A DNA stretch of 64,000 nucleotides, taken from contig NC_080672.1 in the NCBI RefSeq assembly GCF_030247195.1, positions 378,920,166 through 378,984,165 on the forward strand. The letters are read 5' to 3'. The stretch comes from Topomyia yanbarensis (taxonomy: Eukaryota; Arthropoda; Insecta; Diptera; Culicidae). The translations under genes and the position numbers were made by a program. The notes under the pieces were generated by a model, which saw nothing but the letters and a program-made list of their open reading frames with translations, had not been told where the DNA came from and did not search any database. Below are positions 9,606-18,808 of the stretch, piece by piece; the stretch's first letter is position 1; each line of letters opens with the position of its first letter.

Positions 9606-11175
9606 AATTTGATCCAAGTTTCTCAATTTTTTCCATTTTTTATTCCTACATGGATTTTTTTTTATTTTGTTAAAATTTCATTGATCTATTTTTTCAAGTT
9701 GTGGATTATATTTGTATTTCTACAATTTCAAGATTCTGCCTTTTTTATATATTTCCACACTTTTGTTTTATCCATCTTTTTACGTTCCTTACTTTTGATT
9801 TTTTTCTATTGCTATCATTATCACTTATTTTAATTTATAGTTCTCTCTCTGTTAATTCATTGTATTCGAAATTTTTCGAGAAAATTCTGCTTTCTTTATT
9901 TTATTTTTCTTATTGTTTCATATTTTAATACCCTGCTTTTTATTTGTTTCTTTTGTCATTCCATCTAATTTTTAGAATTTGTCTATTAACTACATTTGTT
10001 CTTGTCATAGCTTTTTTATATTTCTCTTTTTTTATATTTTTTTGCATTTCCAAAAGAAATTTCACTTATTCAAATTCAATTCCAATTTGTCTTATTGTTT
10101 AATTTTTTACCTTTCTTATTACCTTCCTTATTTCTAGTTCTTAGTTTTTCGTAGTTTTATTTTCCCATTGTTCATTTAATATAATTTTATTTATTGTTTA
10201 TACTTTTTTCTTAAGATTTAATTCGTTATTTTTATTTCTTCATTGTTTCCATTTAACCTATTTCGAAAGTACTTTTTTCTGTTGACCATTTTCCTATACG
10301 TTTGCATTAATTTTTTTTTATTTTCCTAAAAAAACATTTGATTTATCTTTTTTGACATCATGCGCACTAGTTCTTCACTTTACATTGAGTTCGTTGTTTG
10401 AATTCGTTTCAAATTTCATCTTCTTAAATAATTTAATCCATTTTATTCATTTTCTTCGTGTTAATTTTTCAATTTTTTTGATTCTATAGTATACCATGTT
10501 GGCTTTTTCTACTATTTTTTGTTTTCCATTTTGTCTGTTTGCTCCGTGTTTGTTCAATACTTCCAATTTTCTTTACTTTTTCGTCTTTTCATCATTCCAA
10601 TTTTCCAGTTTTTAAAAATTATACGTTTCGTCCATTTTTTTAAATGTCTCTATGGTTATTTTATTCTTGTCTTTTAATTATACTCCTCTAATTTTATTTA
10701 TTTTTAACGTTTTTTTTACTTTTTGTATTGCTTTAAATATTATTTGTTTTCAATGTTAAATAAATTTTATTATTCTTGATTCATCAAGTTTTTCAGTTTT
10801 ATGCATTGTTTATATAATTGTTTGTATTCTTTTAGTAGTTTTTTTTTCTTTTTCATTGATTCTTGAAATTTTTCCTACTTTCCTATCGATTTTTCATTAT
10901 TTTCACCATTTGTGCAATAATGTTCGACTTCGCAATATGTTTTTCTAGTTTCCTGTTTTCTTTTATCAATTTTTTATAGGTTTTATTTTGGTTTTTCTCG
11001 ATTTAACATATTTTGATTGACATTGACATTAATTTGTTTATTTGGTTAATTTTGTTAGCTCTTTCGTACATTCTTTTAATATTTAGTTTTCCTATTGGTT
11101 TTTTATCTTTGGTCGCCGTTTAGCTATTTTTAATTTTTGTAATTACTACATTTTTAATCTTTCCATTTGCTTACT
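9605..11175. repeat. T-rich low-complexity tract, about 1.55 kb
   Basis: The + strand is dominated by T with scattered C and A and very little G, without a fixed period. The asymmetry begins near 9605 and ends abruptly near 11175, where A-rich sequence appears. The small frames here are Phe/Leu/Ile-rich artefacts of composition. Confidence 0.8.
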
Positions 11176-11331
11176 TTTATAAATACTATTGACAAAAAAT
11201 GGCGCTTTTCAAAGTCACCAAAACTGTCGAAGAGGAATTAAAAAACTCCCAAAGTATAAAAAACTCTACGTTTTTTTTCCTTTATTGGCACTACAAACAA
11301 CTAAAGCTAAAAACTGGTACATAAATATAAA

Positions 11332-11558
11332 ATTTCAGTAATATTTCAAAGGTTTTCTTCCATTTAATTCCACTACCCGGTTCCCTAGATAAAACGACTT
11401 TACAATCCCGTAATTTCCTGTAGACTGACACAAAAACTGAAGAAGATTACAAGTAGTAATCGAAAAACCGGTATCTGTCAAATAGTGAAGTGCAAGTGCA
11501 TTTAACTATAACAAACATAGTGGAATTAAACGGAAGAAAACCTTTGAAATATTACGTA
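11332..11558 (+). mobile_element. Repeat copy 1 with inverted flanks and a hammerhead-like core
   Basis: The stretch 11382-11553 is repeated at 15836-16005 with few differences. In this copy the left flank (about 11338-11372) is the inverted complement of the right flank (about 11520-11555); each carries GGTTTTCTTCC or its complement. Copy 2 lacks the left flank. Repeats with hammerhead cores of this kind are known from Penelope-like retroelements and retrozymes, so this may be a Penelope-like terminal fragment. No reverse transcriptase frame adjoins it. Confidence 0.6.
11421..11490 (+). ncRNA. Hammerhead-ribozyme-like motif, copy 1
   Basis: In order: CTGAAGA (11437-11443, matching CUGANGA), one extra A, a perfect 6-bp stem II (GATTAC 11445-11450 with GTAATC 11456-11461, loop AAGTA), GAAA (11462-11465), a very short stem III on the near-palindrome ACCGGT, then TC with the predicted cut after C11475. 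Stem I is poor in this copy (one pair next to the core). The extra A before stem II departs from the textbook core. Copy 2 has the better stem I but a damaged core, so together they point to a once-functional family. Confidence 0.5.
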
Positions 11559-13018
11559 CATTCCACTAAGACCTCCGTTCGCGTATATATTGATAAAATT
11601 TCAGTGTACTGTACATAGTATCAGTGAACTCCAATGGATTTCAAACATTAACTTTTTTATACTCAGGCAATACATAGCGGTGGGGGCCCGCACGTTGGAC
11701 CCCCCAGGCCCGTCTTTTCTCTGTGCGGCCCTGACTGGCGGTGTTAAGAAAATTGCGAAAATGGTATTGGGGAACCATATGTAACACGGACAGGAGGGGG
11801 GAGGGGTTCAGGCAGACATATGATCATTTCAGGCATATAACATATAAAATTAAATTGTATTATATGTGTACCCTCTCCATATCCTTGAATAATGAACTCA
11901 GCAGGCCATGAATACCGTTAAACGGATACAATTTCACCAAACATTGATAATCAGTAGTGCATCTTTGTGCGGATGTAAGTTTTAAGTATCTGACTAAGAT
12001 TTATCGAGGAAAAAATTGCTTTTTTTTCGCGGATTTTTTCATTTATTTCGAACATCGTTATTTATTTGGTAAGGTTCAATGGACAGAAAACGAGAACAGC
12101 GCTGTGCATCAAAAATATATTTGCGAAAATCGTTACCTACATCGTGAATTCATAAATATGAATTACACTACTCGTGACTAAAACATCAAACATCAAATTG
12201 TTAATTAAATGCCGTTTAAACAGTTAAAAGTTTAAACAGTTAAAAATTGTCTTAAGTAGTCGTTAATACATAAAAAGGAAGAAAAAAAACTCCAAAGTCG
12301 CTAAGAAGGTATATTGCAGACGCCTTGTTAGCAACGAATAGAATACGGGTATGGCTTACGCCTTTAACCTTTTAAAAGTCCTTGAAAATTAAACAAAGCA
12401 TCAATACCTTCTATTATAAATAAATTTAAAATTTATATTGTTTAATACACGCACATATTTTAACAATAAATAATATTTAATAATCTTGGTGGAAATATAG
12501 TTGCCACTGTCTTAGAAGCCCAAAGCGTTGGTAATATGCTTACCACTGCCATAGAGGCACGAAATTATTATAACGCATTAGCGACTATTAATCAAACATG
12601 TTTTATTTATAGATTACAGGTCAACTCATGTGATAAACTGCACAAACTAATATTAATGGTCCTAACAAGCGCCAGTATTTTGAAATATTTATAATATTGT
12701 CGATTATTCAGCGAAATTGAACTAATTTTCTCCCGCTGTTGGAAAACGACCATTTTAAGATACACAAACTGCTCGCAAGTTGTCGTTTTGCGTTTGTTGA
12801 GGTTCAAAAAATTATCACGTACTTTCAGTAGCCATGTGTTTGCTATAAACAAAAAAACTATGCGATTCTATTAATTTATTGGGACTATAAAAATACATAT
12901 TGTTGGTGGCAATATAGTTGCCACTGCCTTGCAAAGGGTTAAGATTCTAATTGTTCCAACTTTCTATCTGCTGAGAAAATATACTTTTTTCAATGAATCA
13001 AACAACCACCACTGGAAT
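11559..13018. other. Non-coding; fragments of repeats, three similar hairpins
   Basis: No coding frame is supported. A GC-rich patch at 11690-11755 resembles the conserved terminus of a hAT-like element. Three similar short hairpins occur at 12488-12508 (one arm degenerate), 12529-12545 and 12906-12924 (GTGGCAA/TTGCCAC). The last is followed by AAAGGGTTAA (12933-12942), the kind of end seen in TTAA-targeting elements. A weak partner, TTAACCTTTT, lies near 12364. Confidence 0.4.
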
Positions 13019-13019
13019 C

Positions 13020-14436
13020 TTAAGGGGAGCGTCTGGTGTTAAGAGCTTGAGCTTGTGCGACCACCCCTGGCTGCAACTCGGTTATCGATCTGGACTAGCT
13101 GAAGTTGCACAGAGAAGCAGTAGATAATTATGCTTGGGAGTAGCGAAACAGCTTTCAATGTACAACTCCTGGTAATCCTAAAGCATTGATCAATACCGGC
13201 GCCGGCCAGGCCCGAACGTAGATCGCGGAAGCGAATGATTAGTCCGATACTTGCTTTTGCTAGAGGCCGTATATACTACTGCGCACTCTACAAGTATCAC
13301 AGGAGCAGGATATTTTTGTTAGCAAGAATATAGAAATTGGATTCACTTCTTCTTTACCGACGCCAGAAAGGTGACATCACTATCTGGACTAGATATAGAT
13401 CCACCAAACTCATAGACCGGGGACCAACGGCTTTACTTCCCTTCTGAAGGAAGACGTGACCAAAGATTTTTTTCACCTCAGAAAAATCTCAACGACCTCG
13501 GCTGGAATTGAACCCAGGCAAATTGGAATGAGTGGCGGTCACGGTTACCATCCAACCACTGGCACCGTCTCTTAAGGGAAGCGTCTGGTGTTAAGTGCTC
13601 AAAACGAAAGTTATTTTGTTTTACGATTTTGAAGGCAAAGCAACAATAGATCATTTGTGTAATGTTAGGATCGCTTTATACATTCATTGTGTGCGGAGCC
13701 ACATATTCAGTCACAAAGAGCCACACATACGAGCGTTCCAAGATAGACGTTCAACCATTTCCAAGTCGAGGAGCGCCGCGGTGAAAACGATAATTCTTGA
13801 TAAAATTGTCTGATACGGGAAATTCAACATCTTTAATAAAGCTTAGACTTGCAGTTAGTCGTTGAACCACAAAAAATAGAGAAAAGTTCGAGTTTCGGAA
13901 AATGGCTTCACGAAAACAGAAAAATCTCACATTTTACTGTAAAATTCGCTCATTTTTCTTCAAAATAATAAAGAGATTTTTTCAGTTTTCTGTGGTTCGT
14001 CGACAGGCTACACATATTGGAAATCCTCGAAGAAAAAATCAAGTCAATTCGTTGATTGGTTTTTGAGTTATCGTGTCCGCCAATTTGAAAAACATAATTT
14101 CGAGAAAAAAACGCTATTAAAGGGTGTCCCACATAAAATTACTTCACGGAAAAAACGCTGTAGAAAATGACCCATTGGGTATTTTCTCTAGAAAATTTGG
14201 GTAGAAGTAGTTTAGAGTGTATTGTTTACGCTGTATGTTTATCGCCGTCAGTTTTTCGAAAATTATTGCCGATGAATTGAAATCTGCGTGTATTATAGCA
14301 AATACGCGCGTGGAATGAATGGCTGTTTAAAACAAATGAAGTTCAGCGTGGCCACCGAAATTGCGGGAGACCTTTCTAGAGGTTAAAAAGAAGAATCGAT
14401 TATTTTTGCCCTTTACACCAGACGCCCCCCCCTTAA
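13020..14436. mobile_element. TTAA-flanked (piggyBac-type) MITE containing a SINE
   Basis: The left end TTAA-GGGGAGCGTCTGGTGT (13020-) and right end ACACCAGACGCCCCCCC-TTAA (to 14436) are inverted copies, and TTAA is the target-site duplication of piggyBac-type elements. The right arm (about 14150-14430) is the inverted homologue of the left arm of a second copy at 14654-14927, which confirms a mobile family. The element carries no transposase frame. A SINE insertion has duplicated its left end. Confidence 0.65.
13048..13570 (-). mobile_element. tRNA-derived SINE
   Basis: Read on the minus strand, the head (from about 13570) has an A-box-like CCAGTGGTTGG and a B-box GGTTCAATTCC (complement of 13504-13514), as in Pol III promoters of tRNA-derived SINEs. 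It is followed by a non-tRNA body. It is flanked by near-identical 29-base direct repeats (13019-13047 and 13571-13599, two mismatches) that copy the end of the host MITE, as expected for a target-site duplication. It looks like a mosquito SINE of the Feilai kind, but I cannot verify the family. Confidence 0.6.
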
Positions 14437-14653
14437 AGAACAATCTTTGAACTAACATTTTGTGATTGACAGTTGATTTGTTTCTGACAGCATAAGTCAC
14501 TAAGTGGCTTTATTATGCTTGTCCTGACTCCTGCGTGTAGAAGACAAAAGGTTAAGTCGCCGGAAAATTCCAAGCTTGCTCATATGACTCTATGCCACGC
14601 TTTTCTAAAGTTTCATCTTTCAACTCCTTACTCTTGTTTGAGTACTATGGCTC

Positions 14654-14927
14654 TTAAGGGGGCCGTTCTGGTGTAGTGGGCAAAAAAATCGACTTCTTTT
14701 TTATTCGCTCAATTGTTAGTATTATTTGCGTATTTGCTGTAACGCATGCAGATTTCACTCTGTCGGCAAAAATTTTCGAAAAACTAACTGCAATAAAAAT
14801 ACAGTGTAAACAATACACTCTAAACTACTTCTACCCAAATTTTCTAGAAAAAATACTCAATGGATTAATTTCCACAGCGTTTTTTTTTTTCGTGATGCGA
14901 TTTGATGTGGGACATTTTTTATTAGAA
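14654..14927. mobile_element. Second TTAA-type MITE, left arm only
   Basis: It starts TTAAGGGGGCCGTTCTGGTG (14654-14673). Its interior is the inverted homologue of 14150-14430. Homology stops near 14927, where the fold-back repeat begins, so the right half is missing or displaced. Confidence 0.5.
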
Positions 14928-15330
14928 GTATTCCATGAGAAACCGGCCGACCACAAAATATGACCATCGGCGATCGGAACGAAACGTGTGTTCGGTTTAT
15001 AAATCTCCACGATTTTCTCCGACAATTGCAATATTTTGATACAAGAGCAATTTTTCAAAAGGGCGTAAACATTTCTACGTGCTTATAATTCAAATTTTTT
15101 TGTTCGATTACTGTATTTTATACAGCAAAACTTTCTGAGAACGAGTTGCAGGGAATAAATATTTATGTACGAAAAAAATACTCTGAAAAAATTTTGTGTT
15201 ATTTTTCACAAAAACAAAAATTTGTGATAAAAATTTAAATTGCAAAAAAAAACATTTTTAAATTTTTAATATTTTGTCAACAAAAAATTAAAGAGAAAAG
15301 AAACATTTTGAATGTGATTGTATGATGGAC

Positions 15331-15657
15331 TGCCCATAAAAGCATAAGAGTCCCATATGGATTTTTGTCGAAATTGAGTTATCTGTTGGATTGTATTCTT
15401 AATTACCCCTGAATCACAATGCACAAATAAGATTACCAGGTTTGTTTAGAAAATATCGAAAAAAATACCAAAAGATGGTTGTCCCACCCATACTGCCGTT
15501 CTACGCATAATTGTCCCATGTATATAGGGAATCCCATAGAACATGGGACAAATATGCTTATAACGGCAGCATAAGGCTCAGTGAAAATGTTAATCTTGAA
15601 CAGCGTTTTTCTCGGCTTGCTGTTTTTCCATATGGGACTCTTATGCTTTTATGGGCA
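15331..15657. mobile_element. MITE with perfect 31-bp terminal inverted repeats
   Basis: Positions 15331-15361 and 15627-15657 are exact reverse complements, beginning TGCCCATAAAAGC. Interior subterminal stretches around 15480-15560 (TTGTCCCA and its complement) are also partly inverted. No flanking duplication is evident. A 75-codon frame across the right arm (15581-15808) is incidental. Confidence 0.7.
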
Positions 15658-15835
15658 ATCTAATCCTTGGAAATTAGACGTAGCTGAAAGCCTGGAAATT
15701 TTCAAACATTCGTCTCCTTTCTTATTAAATCGAGACCAAGGTAACGGATATTCATGGCTCTTCGAAATTTTACCTACATGCAAAAAACGGTCAGCTTCAT
15801 GCACCTAGGTACCCACCGACCACAGCCTCCCCGCT

Positions 15836-16005
15836 TCCCTAGATAAAACGACTTTACAATCCCGTAATTTCCTATAGACTGATACAAACACTGAAAAAGA
15901 TTACAAGTAGTAATCGAAATACCGGTATCTGTTAAATAGTGAAGTGCAAGTGCATCTAACTATAAAAACATAGTGGAATTAAATGGAAGAAAATCTTTGA
16001 AACAT
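15836..16005 (+). mobile_element. Hammerhead-carrying repeat copy 2, left flank missing
   Basis: It aligns with 11382-11553 throughout. It keeps stem II exactly (GATTAC 15899-15904, GTAATC 15910-15915), GAAA (15916-15919), a perfect 8-base palindrome TACCGGTA (15920-15927) as stem III, and TC with the predicted cut after 15929. Stem I pairs AACA (15887-15890) with TGTT (15930-15933). The core is damaged: CTGAAAA (15891-15897) replaces CUGANGA at the invariant G. The 5' inverted flank of copy 1 is absent here. Shortly downstream (16029-16076) is a terminus of the GAGAAAGGC repeat family. Confidence 0.55.
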
Positions 16006-16984
16006 TAATAATTTTATAATGTTTTAAAATTTCAGCGATTTCTAGGGTGATTGCATAACCTTTCCATATGAGAAAGGCAAATTGAAGTCGCTATAAAAAA
16101 AGAAAAGTAAAAAAGTGTTTTATTAGTGTTATTTGCAGTCAAAAATACAATTTTTTTCTGAATTTGAATACACGCCATTTTTAATCAAAATGCTCTTAAC
16201 AAAAAATTTCTGAAATGTCATAGTTTTCGAGTTATTTCAAATTTTGCTTTAAAAACACAATTATTAATGTTTTATTACGACCTTTTCAGAAGTTATTCGC
16301 TCTTCTTCATCAGCAAAATAGATTTTTCAAAAGGTCCATAACTTTTACTGTAACTTTTTCTTTGACATCAAGGCGATATTGTAAACTATTTGAAAGCTAT
16401 ACAAAAATAACAAAGAGATTACTCAACTTTAGGATTTGATGATTAAACTATTTAGTTGAATCAAATGTTGGTTGTTTTCATGTAGCATTCAAATGGTTTA
16501 CAATAATGCCTTGCGGTCGAAGCAAAAGTTACAGGAAATGTTATGGGCCTTTTGAAAAACCTATTTTGGAGTTGATGGAGAAAAGCGAAGAAATTATGAA
16601 AAGGTTGCAATAAAACAAGATAATTGTGTTGCTTAAACAAAATTTAAAATATCTCGAGAACTATAACATTTCAGAAAATCTTTGCTATCAGCGTTTAGAT
16701 TTAAAATGGCGTTTAGAATCATATTTAAAAATAAAATTGTCTTTTTGACTCCAAATATTATGAATTATAAAATTATGTAAAAAAATTTTATTGGAAGCTT
16801 CTTCATGATCCAAATACACTGAAAAAAATTGTTTACGTCTTTAAAACGATAAACATTAGATTGTTGACATTTTGTGATAAGGTAACGCGGTTAACTTTTA
16901 AAAAGAACATTACACGAATTGTTTTTGTTGGAGCAAAATTCCAAATGTCTCGAAAACTATCGTATTTTTGAAGATTTTTGTTAA

Positions 16985-17803
16985 CCGTTATGTGTCCAAC
17001 AAAAAACACCTTCAATAGGCCAACCAGGGTCCCCGGGTACCCACAAATTGAAATGCTCATAACTATGGCTTCCTTTAACCGATTTGGATACATTAAGATG
17101 TTTTGGATTCGAGAGCTCGTCCACTTTTGGATTTTGTAAAATTGAACCGGATCAATGGATCTGGTTCTTGATAATCCGGATTTTCCGGAGTAATGTTTCA
17201 GTACTAGGGTGTGATTTGTAAATTTTAATAATGTCCTAGCAATATGAGTATCAAAACTTCTCAAATTGTTTTGGAAGTCTGTTACTTGTTGTTGCGGGGC
17301 CCTATGGCAGTTTGAAAAATTAAATTGGAATGGAATGGCCACTCACGGCCACACGGGAACCTACTCCAGAATGTCCGCTCCGGGGTCAAATCACTAAATG
17401 CTCATATTGCTAGTATTCCGTTAAAATTCACAAATAGTAACCCAGCACTGGAGCATGCTTTCGGAAATCCGGATTCCCGGGAACTGAATGAATTAACCCG
17501 ATTCATTTTTACCAAGCCGAAAAGTGGATAAGTTTCGAAATCCAAATCAAAATCGGTTGGAAATTGGAATTTCAGTTTTGTGGGTACCCGGGTACCCACG
17601 TCGGTCTGTTACGTAGTAAAAAAAAATCAGGAGCCCCTCATCACTCCCCCTTACTATATCAACAATATTATTAACTCAAAAGCTTGACTTAGTGAAGTTC
17701 TAAGATGTTACAAAGTTTCAATTTCCAGCTAAAGATAAAACATGGGAATTTCATTAATTGAAATCTAAAAACGTACCCGGGTACCGGGTCGGACACATAA
17801 CGG
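16985..17803. mobile_element. TTAA-flanked element (piggyBac-type, non-autonomous), 819 bp
   Basis: TTAA (16981-16984 and 17804-17807) flanks inverted ends CCGTTATGTGTCC and GGACACATAACGG. The same host repeat at 31480-31510 is uninterrupted and carries a single TTAA at 31493-31496 in matching context, a natural empty-site control. CCCGGGTACC-type motifs recur inside near both ends. Two short frames (16833-17342 minus and 17325-17531 plus) have no recognised domain. Confidence 0.8.
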
Positions 17804-18339
17804 TTAAATGCATTTTGATTTAAAATGATACTTAGAATTATATTCAGTAATTCAGAAAAATTACAGTTTTGTATGACAAATTAGTAAAAAAATATAAAAT
17901 TATTGCTTGAAAAACTTGTTTGCTGATAAGATCTCCACTATGCAATCACATTTAAAATGTTTCTTTTCTCTTTATGTTTTGTTGACAAAATACAAAAAAT
18001 TTAAAAATATATTTTTGGCAATTTAAATTTTGAAGCATAAATTTTTGTTTTTGTAAAAAATAACACATTTCTTTCAGTGTTTATTTTTTCGTGAAGAAGT
18101 ATTCATTCCCTGCAATTCGTTCTCAGATACTTTTGCTATATAAAATAGAGTATCCGAACGAACATTTTTTTGAAATTAATGCGCGTCTACGCCCTTTTTA
18201 AAAAAATGCGCGTGAGTCAAAATAATCTGTGGAAAATGTTTAGCCCATGCCGGTGAAACCTGTAAAGCATCATCGGAATCTAAGATGGTCGGTCACGATT
18301 TTGAAGATTTTCGGACGGATCTTCGTGGAATTCCTCAAA

Positions 18340-18808
18340 ATCGGTTCAGTTATCAACGAATAACCAATGTGACTCTATTTGTGGAATATGCCCGAAAGCC
18401 GGGTCTTTCGGAATAGTCGATTGTGGACCATATATTCAAAGAATTTTTGATTGGCAATCAGTGGTTTGGATCCGCGAATCGATGCTTCCAGTTTATATGA
18501 GGATTTGCTGTGTGACCGCAACTCCCGTAACTCCGGAATCGGAAGTCGGATCAACTAAAAATTCAATAGCAGCTTATGGGAGCGTTATCCCTTTGATTTG
18601 AAACTAAGTTTGTGTGAATCGGTTCAGCCATCTCTGACAAAATTGTGTAAGTTTAAATGACACACACATACATACACACAGACATTTTTCGATCGCTACT
18701 AACTGAATCGAATGGTATAGGTATATGAAACTCGGCCCTCCGGACGTCAGTTTGAAGGTAGATTTCTAGAGTGATTGCATAGCCTTTATTTATATGAGAA
18801 AGGCAAAA
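18340..18808. mobile_element. GAGAAAGGC-family repeat, partial copy
   Basis: The right end ATATGAGAAAGGCAAAA (about 18791-18807) is preceded by an AACTGAATCGAATGGTATA motif, a CTCGGCCCTCCGG motif and a CA-rich microsatellite (18660-18692). The same series ends the copies at 27.9 and 62.8 kb. Upstream it shares the GTAACTCCGGAATCGGAAGTCGGAT stretch (from about 18528) with those copies. It looks like a mosquito-abundant non-autonomous family. No protein is encoded. Confidence 0.6.

Larger units (their letters stand above)
14928..18340. mobile_element. Fold-back-type repeat copy 1, with nested insertions
   Basis: The left arm (about 14935-15310) and right arm (about 17880-18335) share an inverted core around a GGGCGTAAAC motif and a GAGAACGAGTTGCAGGGAAT motif. 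Each also has its own outer end. The whole set recurs in inverted order at 30570-31930, so this is a family and not chance. Nested inside are a 31-bp-TIR MITE (15331-15657), hammerhead repeat copy 2 (about 15836-16005) and a TTAA element (16985-17803). No transposase frame is present. Confidence 0.55.

Noticed and set aside
9609..9928. Phe-rich frames of 74-75 codons
   Set aside because: By-products of T-rich composition.
13486..13570. tRNA gene on the minus strand
   Set aside because: A and B boxes are present, but no full cloverleaf or acceptor stem is evident and the sequence continues into a SINE body.
16270..16320. CTGATGAAGAAGAGCG on the minus strand as another hammerhead core
   Set aside because: No stem II, GAAA or stem III follows in order; the homologous stretches at 16580 and 31060 do not conserve it.
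16833..17342. 169-codon minus-strand frame
   Set aside because: It spans the border of the TTAA element and its host repeat at 16984/16985, so it cannot be an ancestral gene, and no domain is recognised.
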